Assembly: GCF_900604535.1 (NCBI RefSeq)
Contig: NZ_UWOT01000001.1
Location: 329,949 to 393,948 of the forward strand
DNA from: Romboutsia_E sp900604535
GTDB lineage: Bacteria; Bacillota; Clostridia; Peptostreptococcales; Peptostreptococcaceae
Length of the DNA: 64,000 nucleotides
Direction of reading: 5' to 3'
Under the pieces are notes generated by a model. The model searched no databases. It saw only the letters and a list, made by a program, of their open reading frames with translations, and was not told where the DNA came from. A program made the translations under genes and the position numbers. Shown in pieces: positions 1 through 7,034 of this stretch. The stretch's first letter is position 1. Each line of letters starts with the position of its first letter.

Positions 1-653
1 CTTTGCTTTTTTATAAATAAAGGTTGAGTATATTTCATTATGCTTCTTGTTCCAAATATTGTTATAGGAACAGTTAGTAGTCCTATTATTGTTAAACTGG
101 GACTTAACATAAGCATTGCTATAAGCATACCAACTATATTTATAACTCCTGATATTAACTGAGTTATACTTTGAGATAAAGTCATATTTATATTGTCTAT
201 ATCATTTGTAAGTCTACTCATTAAATCTCCACTTGAGTGAGTATCATAGTAGCTTAATGGTAAGTGTTGCATTTTTGAATATAAATCTTTTCTTATATCT
301 GCAGAGGTTTTTTGAGCTATACTAACCATTAATCTATTTTGAATAAATGTAGATACGGTTGCTACAACATACATTCCTATAAGCACAATACAAATTCTAT
401 ATAAACCACTTATATCTCCTACTGCTATATACTTATCTACTATATCTCCATTTAATTTAGTTCCTAATATACTAACGATTGTTGTTATTACACAGAATAC
501 AAATATTAATACTAAAGAACCTTTTTTACCTCCTATATACTTTAATAACCTGTTTATTGCTTCTTTTGGGTTATTTAATTTTTCATTACTTTTTACCATG
601 TGCATTCCTGGACCTCTTCCAGGTCTATCTAAAGAAATTCCTTTACTAGACAA
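1..653 (-). CDS. ABC exporter subunit, N-terminal part (cut by window edge)
   Basis: Only the first ~217 codons are present; the gene runs off the left edge. The visible part is the membrane half of a type-IV ABC exporter, with hydrophobic segments and a conserved cytoplasmic loop (SHSSGDLMSRLTND-like) typical of multidrug ABC proteins. I place the start at a TTG (653) because GGTGAGGAGG lies nine bases upstream inside the end of the preceding gene, and because the reading frame from there carries the glycine/proline-rich RPGRGPG segment common at the N terminus of these partners. It overlaps the upstream ABC gene by 8 bp, so the two are translationally coupled and probably form one heterodimer. 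The nucleotide-binding domain is outside the window, so substrate and catalytic status are unknown. Confidence 0.85.
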   Translation of the reverse strand, partial: MSSKGISLDRPGRGPGMHMVKSNEKLNNPKEAINRLLKYIGGKKGSLVLIFVFCVITTIVSILGTKLNGDIVDKYIAVGDISGLYRICIVLIGMYVVATVSTFIQNRLMVSIAQKTSADIRKDLYSKMQHLPLSYYDTHSSGDLMSRLTNDIDNINMTLSQSITQLISGVINIVGMLIAMLMLSPSLTIIGLLTVPITIFGTRSIMKYTQPLFIKKQ

Positions 654-2376
654 CTTTTAGCACCTCCTCACCTAATTGTGAAACAGCTATACTTCTGTAT
701 ATGTCATTTCTTCTTAGTAATTCATCATGTGTTCCTATATCTGAAATTCTTCCATCATCCATAACTATAATCTTATCTGCATCCATAACTCCAGATATTC
801 TTTGAGCTATTACAAGTACTGTAGAGTCTTTCATTCTATTTTTTATAGAATTTTGAAGTTTAGCTTCTGTTGCCATATCTAATGCACTTGATGAATCATC
901 CATTATAAATATTTTAGGGTCTCTTATTAAAGTTCTAGCAATTGATAAACGTTGCTTTTGTCCTCCAGATAAGTTTTTCCCCCTTTGTTCTACTTCACTT
1001 TTATAAGTATTTTCTTTGTTCATTATAAACTCATAAGCTTGAGCATCTTTGGCGCTACTTTCCATGTCTAAGTTGTTTGCATCATTTTTTCCAAATCTTA
1101 AGTTACTTTCTATAGTTCCTCCAAATAATATACTTTCTTGAAGAACTATACCTATGTTATCTCTAAGATGATTTAATTTTATATTTTTAATATTAGTTCC
1201 ACCTATTAAGATTTCACCTTCTGTTGCATCATAAAGTCTTGGAATTAAGTTTACAAATGAACTCTTTCCACAACCAGTTGAACCTATAATTCCTATAGTT
1301 TCTCCTTGTTTAGCTTTAAATGATATATCTTCTAATACATTTTCACTGTGCTCATTGTATCTAAAGTAAACATTTTTAAACTCTATATCAAAGTTTTCTA
1401 CATCAACATTATCTTCTTTATCTTTTATACTACTTTCAGTTTCAAAAACTTCATTTATTCTAGTAGTTGATGCACTTGCTCTTGAAAATGTAAGCATTAT
1501 ATTTATTACCATAACTACAGAACCCATTATTTGAAGTAAGTAATTTATAAATGCCATTATCTTACCAATTTCAAGGTCTCCATTATTAACCATATTTCCA
1601 CCAAACCAAAGTACTGCTACTACTGTTAAGTTCATTATTAATGTAGCGATTGGCCAAAGTATTAAGTTCATATTTTGTGAAGCTATACTTTCATTAGTTA
1701 AGTTGTCATTAGCTTCATTAAATCTTTCACCTTGTGTTTTTTCTATAGCAAATGCTTTTATAACCTTAACACCAAGTATACTCTCACGCATTACTGTGTT
1801 TATGTTATCTATTCTTTGCTGTACTGATGTAAATAGTGGCAATGATTTTTTTATTATAAATAAAATTGAAACAAGTATTATTGGTAATGCTACTATGAAA
1901 ATACTTGCTAATTGTTTACTTAAAATTATAGCCATAACTAAACCACCTATTGCTGTAAGTGGCGCTCTTACCATCATTCTAAGTGACATATTCATCATCA
2001 TTTGAAGCTGAGTTACATCATTTGTAAGTCTTGTTATTAATGAGGATGTTTTTAATTTATCTAATTCTAAGAATGATAAAGTTTGTATCTTATTAAATAG
2101 ACCTTCTCTTACACCTTCTCCTAATTTCATCGATGCTACTGCTGCTAAATAAGAACATGCTGCTCCTGCAAATAATCCTATTACTGCAACAATTACCATC
2201 TTTATACCTACTACTAATACGTAATTTAAATCGCCATTAGCAACACCAATATCTATTATATTTGACAAAAGCGTTGGTTGTAGTAAGTCCATTGCAACTT
2301 CTAAGCACATTGCTAAAGGTGCTAAAATTGCACATACTACTGCTGAACCTTTTAGATATTTCAGTAATTTTATCAA
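646..2376 (-). CDS. Heterodimeric multidrug-type ABC exporter, degenerate-site subunit
   Basis: 576 residues: six-helix membrane domain (about 1-310) then an ATPase domain with Walker A GSTGCGKSS (~365) and signature LSGGQ (~469). Walker B reads IFIMDD, so the catalytic glutamate is aspartate, and the switch histidine is glutamine (IAQRI, ~523). This pair of substitutions marks the degenerate half of heterodimeric exporters such as BmrC/D or TM287/288; the downstream overlapping gene is then the partner expected to carry the intact site. A MarR regulator lies 26 bp upstream in the same direction, which suggests drug- or metabolite-inducible efflux. No leader-peptidase domain is present. Substrate is not predictable. 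Confidence 0.92.
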   Translation of the reverse strand: MIKLLKYLKGSAVVCAILAPLAMCLEVAMDLLQPTLLSNIIDIGVANGDLNYVLVVGIKMVIVAVIGLFAGAACSYLAAVASMKLGEGVREGLFNKIQTLSFLELDKLKTSSLITRLTNDVTQLQMMMNMSLRMMVRAPLTAIGGLVMAIILSKQLASIFIVALPIILVSILFIIKKSLPLFTSVQQRIDNINTVMRESILGVKVIKAFAIEKTQGERFNEANDNLTNESIASQNMNLILWPIATLIMNLTVVAVLWFGGNMVNNGDLEIGKIMAFINYLLQIMGSVVMVINIMLTFSRASASTTRINEVFETESSIKDKEDNVDVENFDIEFKNVYFRYNEHSENVLEDISFKAKQGETIGIIGSTGCGKSSFVNLIPRLYDATEGEILIGGTNIKNIKLNHLRDNIGIVLQESILFGGTIESNLRFGKNDANNLDMESSAKDAQAYEFIMNKENTYKSEVEQRGKNLSGGQKQRLSIARTLIRDPKIFIMDDSSSALDMATEAKLQNSIKNRMKDSTVLVIAQRISGVMDADKIIVMDDGRISDIGTHDELLRRNDIYRSIAVSQLGEEVLKVV

Positions 2377-2402
2377 TTCAATCTCTCCTTACTTATTAAA
2401 AT

Positions 2403-2846
2403 TTACTCTTTGTGCTTAATTAAATTGTCATGTAATTTATTTAATATTTTTATAGTTTCTAACTTTTCTTCTTCACTAAAACCTTCAAAGCAAATATCAT
2501 CTAACTCTAAAAATACTTTTTCAACTTTTTTTTGTGCATCTATACCCTTTTCTGTTAGAAATACATTTAAGATGCGCTTGTCATTAGCATTTCTCTCTCT
2601 ATATATAAGTCCTTCTTTTTCCATTCCTGCTAATATACTTGTAGCTGTAGCTGGTTCTATCTTGCAATACTTTGCTAATTCTCTTTGACTACAACCTGAA
2701 TTATTAACTAAGAAATCTAAAAGCCTTGGTTTACCTTCTGTTAAGTTTACTTCTTTAAACATGTGACTAGCTCTTTTTTTATGAGCTCTATGTAATTTCA
2801 TTAAAGTAGAATGTAATGTATTTGGTCTTATATGATTTTTTTTCAT
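2403..2846 (-). CDS. MarR-family transcriptional regulator
   Basis: 147 residues with a winged-helix core: SQRELAKYCKIEPATATSIL (recognition region, about 57-76) followed by the wing EKEGLIYRERNANDKRILNV and a C-terminal dimerisation helix. The start is the ATG at 2846, preceded by GGAGTAAAACAA; a longer frame upstream would begin inside the operator. It is first in an operon with the ABC exporter genes and is probably an autorepressor that releases them when a small molecule binds. A dyad (2873-2899) just upstream of the start, downstream of a good promoter, is the likely binding site. The ligand cannot be inferred. Confidence 0.9.
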   Translation of the reverse strand: MKKNHIRPNTLHSTLMKLHRAHKKRASHMFKEVNLTEGKPRLLDFLVNNSGCSQRELAKYCKIEPATATSILAGMEKEGLIYRERNANDKRILNVFLTEKGIDAQKKVEKVFLELDDICFEGFSEEEKLETIKILNKLHDNLIKHKE

Positions 2847-2872
2847 TTGTTTTACTCCATTTCTAAAATTAA

Positions 2873-2899
2873 TTAGATGGCTAATCATTAGCACTCTAA
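2873..2899. promoter_or_regulatory. Dyad operator, probable MarR site
   Basis: The core at 2880-2892 is a perfect inverted repeat (GCTAA-TCA-TTAGC). Outer half-sites TTAGA/TCTAA extend the symmetry to 27 bp with mismatches. It sits between the inferred transcription start (~2901) and the marR start codon, where a bound dimer would block transcription. Assignment to this MarR is inferred from position. Confidence 0.6.
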
Positions 2900-2907
2900 C
2901 GTTTAAT

Positions 2908-2936
2908 ATAATATCATAATAAAATTGTATTGTAAA
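2908..2936 (-). promoter_or_regulatory. Sigma-A type promoter of the marR-ABC operon
   Basis: On the minus strand: -35 TTTACA (2931-2936), 17-bp spacer, -10 TATTAT (2908-2913), predicted start near 2901, directly followed by the dyad at 2873-2899. Confidence 0.55.
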
Positions 2937-3432
2937 TAATTATCATTTCTATTATTATGTTTTATTCAACATGTATATTTTACCTAATATATATAATATA
3001 GTTATACTTCCTATTATAAATAAAAGAAATAGTAAAATTTATTACATTTGTTTCTGTAATAAATTGACATTTAGCTAATATTAAAATACTATTCTATTAT
3101 AGACAAGCTTAAATCTCAAAAAATTTTTAATGACCTAATAAATTCTAATCTTATCTAAAATAAATCTTAAAAATAAATACATCATTTCAGTTATGCTTTA
3201 TATTTCAGACAATAAAAATAAATATTTTCATCACAATTTATATGACTATAAATATGAATATAGTAAATAATACAAAATAAGAAAATGTATATCTTAATTT
3301 ATATATATTTCTATTGTTGTGCTTTACTTGTTTATAAATTATATAGTCATACTCATAGATTATTTTTTTAATAGAAGCCTTAATAGGATAAGTTATGAAG
3401 GCTTACTTTTATTACTAAAGAGGAGAAAGAAT
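2937..3432. other. AT-rich intergenic region without a gene
   Basis: About 500 bp between the divergent marR operon and the DUF4097 gene. No convincing open frame, tRNA or strong hairpin is seen. It contains one good forward promoter (3064-3092). A frame open through about 3319-3432 precedes the DUF4097 start but has no ribosome binding site, so I regard it as leader. Confidence 0.6.
3064..3092 (+). promoter_or_regulatory. Sigma-A type promoter, probably for the DUF4097 gene
   Basis: TTGACA (3064-3069), 17-bp spacer, TACTAT (3087-3092). The next gene on this strand starts at 3433, which implies a leader of about 330 nt. The consensus fit is good but the distance is long, so a nearer promoter may also exist. 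Confidence 0.45.
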
Positions 3433-4338
3433 ATGAGAAGAAGATTTAATATTTTTAAAATGATTTTTTGTTCTGCAATAACACTTGGTTTAGTTTGTGT
3501 TTTCACAAATTCAAAAGATTCCCAGCAAGAAGTTTTTAGTGCTATAAAATCTAATTATATTAATTATAGTAAAGATTTAAACGTTGTATCTGAAAGTAAA
3601 TTAAGCTTAAAAAATATAAATGACATAAATTTAGACCTAGATGTTGATGATGTTACATTCCTTGAAAATACAGAAGATAAAATTAAAATAGTTGAAAAAT
3701 GCAATAGAGAGTTATCTGAAAAGGAGCAATTAAAAATAGAAGAAGGCGATAATTCAATAAATATTTACAGAAATTCAAAACTAGATATAAATTCAGTTGC
3801 TAAGTCATTTAAAAGAGAACTTTTAATTTACTTACCTTCTTCTTATAATAAAAACTTAAATGTTACTCTTTCTATTGGTGATATTAATTTTACATCTGAT
3901 TTAAACTTAGAAAATCTTGAAATTTATTTATCTACTGGAGATGTTAATATAGATAAAAATGTAAATTGTAAATCATTTATAGCTGAAAGTAGTACAGGAG
4001 ATATGAATATAAACTACTTATCTGCAAATAGTTATGGTATAGGGTTAAATACTGGTTCTGTAGATGTTTCAACTTTACTAGGTCAAGGGTATATAAATAT
4101 TACTACTGGTGATATAAAATGTGGTATCTCTAATTTAACTGGAAATACAGAATTATCATCAAGTATAGGTGATATTACTGTTAATATACAAAAGGAAAAT
4201 AAATTTTTACTAGATACTTCTTGTGATATAGGTGAAGTTGATACAGACTTCAAGTCTAATAGTATTGGTAAAAATCCTAAAAATATATTAAAAGTAAAAT
4301 GTGGATGTGGGGATATAAAAATAAACAAAAATTATTAA
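3433..4338 (+). CDS. DUF4097-family predicted surface protein
   Basis: 301 residues. A basic N terminus (MRRRFNIFK) and one hydrophobic segment (about 10-27) suggest a signal anchor or signal peptide. The rest is a repetitive beta-rich domain with recurring glycine-aspartate turns (SIGDIN, STGDVN, STGDMN, TTGDIK, SIGDIT, GCGDIK), the pattern of the DUF4097 'toastrack' beta-helix fold. The start at 3433 is set by AGGAGAAAGAAT. DUF4097 proteins often accompany stress or envelope-sensing operons, but the biochemical role is unknown. The HesB-like pair follows 62 bp downstream and may be co-transcribed. Confidence 0.8.
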   Translation: MRRRFNIFKMIFCSAITLGLVCVFTNSKDSQQEVFSAIKSNYINYSKDLNVVSESKLSLKNINDINLDLDVDDVTFLENTEDKIKIVEKCNRELSEKEQLKIEEGDNSINIYRNSKLDINSVAKSFKRELLIYLPSSYNKNLNVTLSIGDINFTSDLNLENLEIYLSTGDVNIDKNVNCKSFIAESSTGDMNINYLSANSYGIGLNTGSVDVSTLLGQGYINITTGDIKCGISNLTGNTELSSSIGDITVNIQKENKFLLDTSCDIGEVDTDFKSNSIGKNPKNILKVKCGCGDIKINKNY

Positions 4339-4400
4339 ATATCTATAAGCAGATTTAGGAATAATACTTATAAATATATTTTTAGAAAGGAATGAAATAA

Positions 4401-4715
4401 ATGAAGGTAACTTTAGATGAAAAAGCTACTCTAGCTTTAAAAGATGTTTTAAAAGATAAAAATCCTGATGCAAAAATAAGAGTTTATTTTGCAGGCATTG
4501 GTTGAGGTGGGCCATCTTTTGGCCTTGCTCTGGATGAGCAAAGAAGTGATGATGAAACATATACTGTAGATAATATTCATTTTATAATGAGTAAATCTGA
4601 TTATATGCAATATGGAGATATGATGATAAAAGACACTGGTTATGGATTTAAAGTATCTCCTGAAAATTCTAACGATGATGGTTGCGGTGGAGGTTGCTCT
4701 GGCTGCGGACATTAA
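4401..4715 (+). CDS. HesB/IscA-like selenoprotein (UGA-encoded Sec35)
   Basis: A 104-residue frame starts at ATG 4401 (AAAGGAA upstream) and is interrupted only by TGA at 4503-4505. Reading through gives FAGIG-U-GGPSFGLALDE, a HesB/IscA-type segment in which Sec stands where related proteins have Cys. The C terminus is GCGGGCSGCGH, rich in probable metal- or cluster-binding cysteines. A hairpin with GG in its loop begins 19 nt after the UGA (4525-4541), as expected for a bacterial SECIS. The next gene is a paralogue aligning on both sides of the UGA (SGVGFEGPNFNMTLD), which shows the downstream part is coding and conserved. HesB-like selenoproteins are a known but functionally uncharacterised group. 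Automatic annotation would truncate or miss this gene. Confidence 0.9.
4525..4541 (+). promoter_or_regulatory. Candidate bacterial SECIS hairpin
   Basis: TTGCTC (4525-4530) pairs perfectly with GAGCAA (4536-4541) around a TGGAT loop. The 19-nt distance from the UGA and the GG in the apical loop fit the published bSECIS model. A second short stem, GGCCA/TGGCC (4510-4524), lies between the UGA and this hairpin. Confidence 0.7.
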
Positions 4716-4729
4716 GAAAGGATTATTTA

Positions 4730-5050
4730 ATGATTGCAATAGATGATAAATCTCTTTTTAATATAAAAAATAAGATAAAAGAACTTAATGGCGTTGGAAA
4801 TAACATAAGAATTTATTTTTCTGGCGTTGGATTTGAAGGTCCTAATTTTAATATGACTTTAGATTCTCCAAAAGATGATGATTTAGTTTATAAAATAGAT
4901 GATCTTACATTTTTATTAAGTCAATATGAATATATGCAATATGGTGATATTAAAATAGACTTAGATGAAAATAATAACATTCATATTACACCTAAAAATA
5001 TGGAACTTAGCATGTGTTGTGGGCACGGATGTCCAGATTGTCCATATTAA
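4730..5050 (+). CDS. HesB/IscA-like protein, Sec-free paralogue
   Basis: 106 residues from ATG 4730 (AAAGGA upstream), 14 bp after the selenoprotein gene. It aligns with its neighbour over the whole length: IRIYFSGVGFEGPNFNMTLD against IRVYFAGIGUGGPSFGLALD, both with an MQYGD motif. Phe occupies the Sec position, so the redox residue is lost, while a cysteine-rich tail remains (CCGHGCPDCPY). The pair looks like a tandem duplication in which one copy kept selenocysteine. A redox or Fe-S-related role is inferred from the family; partner function between the two is a guess. Confidence 0.8.
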   Translation: MIAIDDKSLFNIKNKIKELNGVGNNIRIYFSGVGFEGPNFNMTLDSPKDDDLVYKIDDLTFLLSQYEYMQYGDIKIDLDENNNIHITPKNMELSMCCGHGCPDCPY

Positions 5051-5052
5051 AA

Positions 5053-5090
5053 TAAAAAAGTATACCTGCATTTGCAGATATACTTTTTTT
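5053..5090. terminator. Bidirectional intrinsic terminator
   Basis: AAAAAGTATA-C-CTGCA/TGCAG-A-TATACTTTTT hairpin with A and T tracts on the two sides. It lies between the HesB-like gene and the convergent BMP gene and can serve both. Confidence 0.85.
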
Positions 5091-5119
5091 AATTATTATT
5101 ACATATATAAAATAATTTC

Positions 5120-6109
5120 CTATTTATTTGGAACTATTATTTTTCCATTTACTATTTCTTCTATTTTTCCATTTACATAGTTTAATGTTTCTTCAGATAA
5201 GTTATCAGTAGTTGGAGCTAATCCTATACTGTTATCTTCTAATCCATATCTTAAAGTTGTTCCACCTGTAAATTTACCTTCAGCTAATAATTTAACTGCA
5301 TTGTAAACACCTTCATTAACTTTCTTCATTGCTGAAGTTAGTATGTTTTCTGGAGCTAAACTACTTTGGTCTCTATCAACACCTATTGCAAATAAATTTT
5401 GCTCTTTAGCTGCTTCTATTGCACCAACACCAGTATCACCTGCTGCAGAGAATATTATATCTATTCCATTAGAATACATTTGTTGAGCTATTGATTTTCC
5501 TTTAGCTTGATCTGAATAAGTATTTGCATATTGAACTTTAACTTCACAATCTGGGTTAGCTTCAGCTACTCCAGCCTTGTATCCAGCTTCAAACCTCTCT
5601 ATAACTACATTATCCATTCCACCAATAAATCCAACTTTATTAGTTTTAGTTTCCTTACCTGCTACTAAACCAACAACATATCCTGCTTGTTCTTCTGCAA
5701 ATGATATACAAGCAACATTATCAGGAGTCTCATCACCATAATCAACATCAACTATAGCAAACTTTTGCTCTGGATAATCTTTAGCTGCTTTTAATACTGC
5801 ATCTTGTAATGGGAAACCTGTTGCTAATATTAAATCAGCACCATCATCAACAGCTGTTTCTAAATTAGCTGCATATTCAGCTTCTTGCTTTGATTCTATA
5901 TAACTTACTTCTATATTATCGAAATCTTTTTTTATTTGTTGTAAACCTTCCCAAGATGATTGGTTAAAACTTTGGTCATTTACTCCACCAACACTTGTTA
6001 CCATGATTACTTTTATTTTATCATCATTACTTTCATTTGAGCTTGAGCAACCTACTAAAGCTAACATAGCTAGCATTAAAGTTGTACATAAGCATAATAT
6101 TTTCTTCAC
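5120..6109 (-). CDS. BMP-family (PnrA/Med-like) substrate-binding lipoprotein
   Basis: 329 residues with a lipoprotein signal (hydrophobic segment then LVGC-SSS, cleavage before Cys21). The mature part is a periplasmic-binding-protein fold of the basic membrane protein family: VGGVNDQSFNQSSWEG near the N terminus, DLILATGFPLQDAV, GFIGGMDN, and FSAAGDTGVGAIEAA. Characterised members bind purine nucleosides for ABC uptake. The start is GTG at 6109 with TAGGAGGAA upstream. No permease or ATPase gene is adjacent, so the transporter must be encoded elsewhere. The divergent neighbour is a YeiL-like regulator; YeiL of E. coli sits among nucleoside genes, which supports a nucleoside ligand by inference. 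Confidence 0.9.
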   Translation of the reverse strand: MKKILCLCTTLMLAMLALVGCSSSNESNDDKIKVIMVTSVGGVNDQSFNQSSWEGLQQIKKDFDNIEVSYIESKQEAEYAANLETAVDDGADLILATGFPLQDAVLKAAKDYPEQKFAIVDVDYGDETPDNVACISFAEEQAGYVVGLVAGKETKTNKVGFIGGMDNVVIERFEAGYKAGVAEANPDCEVKVQYANTYSDQAKGKSIAQQMYSNGIDIIFSAAGDTGVGAIEAAKEQNLFAIGVDRDQSSLAPENILTSAMKKVNEGVYNAVKLLAEGKFTGGTTLRYGLEDNSIGLAPTTDNLSEETLNYVNGKIEEIVNGKIIVPNK

Positions 6110-6180
6110 GTACTATTCCTCCTAGTAAATACTATTTACATTTATCTCGCTTTGTTATAATATCAGATAGTGACAGCGAC

Positions 6181-6204
6181 ATAATATGACATTTGTCATA
6201 TTAT
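6181..6204. promoter_or_regulatory. Perfect 24-bp palindrome in the divergent promoter region
   Basis: ATAATATGACA-TT-TGTCATATTAT: two 11-bp arms with no mismatch around a TT spacer. It lies 27 bp upstream of the yeiL-like start and 72 bp upstream of the divergent BMP start. The dyad size suits a Crp/Fnr dimer, so the adjacent regulator is the obvious candidate. That pairing is inferred. Confidence 0.65.
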
Positions 6205-6231
6205 CGAATATTTTTTTAGGAGAATTAAAAA

Positions 6232-6915
6232 ATGTTTAAAATAGATAATGAATCTAAATTAAATTACTATATAAATAAATGCAATATAAATGAGATGTTC
6301 AATACAGATATGACTAAGTACATGGAATTATATCACTTTAAAAAAGGAGAACATATTTGTTCGTCAGGTGAAGAGTTAAATCACCTATATTTCTTTTTAA
6401 AAGGAAGAGCAAAAGTTTATATAAGCGCACCAAACGGAAAATCCTTACTAATTAGATTCTACTCACCAATACAAATAATAGGTGATACAGAAATACTAAA
6501 CAACACAACAATAGACTGCAACATACAAGCAATAAAAGACTGCCTATGCTTAGCGATACCAAGGGAAATAATAGAAAAAGTAGCTTTAAACGATGCAAAA
6601 TTTTTATCATATACATGTAGACAGCTAGCGTTCAAACTATCAAGTGCGTCACTATCAAGTTCAATAAACATGCTATATCCACTAGAAAACAGACTAGCAA
6701 GTTACATCCTAGCAACATACTCAACAGAAGAAGGATATGACAACAGTTCTGATACCCTAACCCAAATATCAGAACAACTAGGCACAAGCTACAGACACCT
6801 ACTGAGAGTACTAGATAAATTCTGCAGTGAAAAAATAATAAAAAAAGACGGAAAAGACATAACAATCCTAAACATAAAAAAACTAGAAAAACTAGCAGGA
6901 GATTTATATCAGTAA
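6232..6915 (+). CDS. yeiL: YeiL-like Crp/Fnr-family transcriptional regulator
   Basis: 227 residues: cyclic-nucleotide-binding-type beta-roll (about 20-140, with LYFFLKGRAKVYI and GKSLLIRFYSPIQIIGDTE) and a C-terminal winged helix (ISEQLGTSYRHLLRVLDKF, about 178-196). Segments such as IQAIKDCLCLAIP and SYRHLLRVL resemble E. coli YeiL, as I recall it, more than Crp or Fnr. No N-terminal cysteine cluster for an Fnr-type Fe-S centre is present. ATG 6232 is preceded by TAGGAG. The perfect palindrome at 6181-6204 makes autoregulation and control of the divergent BMP gene likely. Codons in the second half end in A or C instead of A or T, unlike the first half. Confidence 0.8.
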   Translation: MFKIDNESKLNYYINKCNINEMFNTDMTKYMELYHFKKGEHICSSGEELNHLYFFLKGRAKVYISAPNGKSLLIRFYSPIQIIGDTEILNNTTIDCNIQAIKDCLCLAIPREIIEKVALNDAKFLSYTCRQLAFKLSSASLSSSINMLYPLENRLASYILATYSTEEGYDNSSDTLTQISEQLGTSYRHLLRVLDKFCSEKIIKKDGKDITILNIKKLEKLAGDLYQ

Positions 6916-6938
6916 TATATTCGCAAACATTAGGCAAA

Positions 6939-7015
6939 GGGAGCAAAATCAAAAAAATCCTAGACTTTCGCAGCATTTTTCCAGCTGCTAGTCTAGGATT
7001 TTTTGATTTTGCCCC
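6939..7015 (+). repeat. Long hairpin element A (shared apical core)
   Basis: Left arm GGGAGCAAAATC...CCTAGACT pairs over about 27 bp with AGTCTAGG...GATTTTGCCCCC. The apex carries TTCGCAGCATTTTTCCAGCTGC, in which GCAGC pairs with GCTGC. It lies between two convergent genes and could terminate both. Elements at 8874, 13913 and 18140 share the apex but not the arms. Confidence 0.85.
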
Positions 7016-7034
7016 CGGCCGTTGAGGGAATCTA

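Noticed and set aside
3319..3432. N-terminal extension of the DUF4097 protein
   Set aside because: It adds a second hydrophobic stretch with no ribosome binding site, while AGGAGAAAGAAT directly precedes ATG 3433.
4449..4739. Open frame on the minus strand opposite the selenoprotein gene
   Set aside because: No ribosome binding site, low-complexity translation, and the plus strand has the conserved HesB-like frame.
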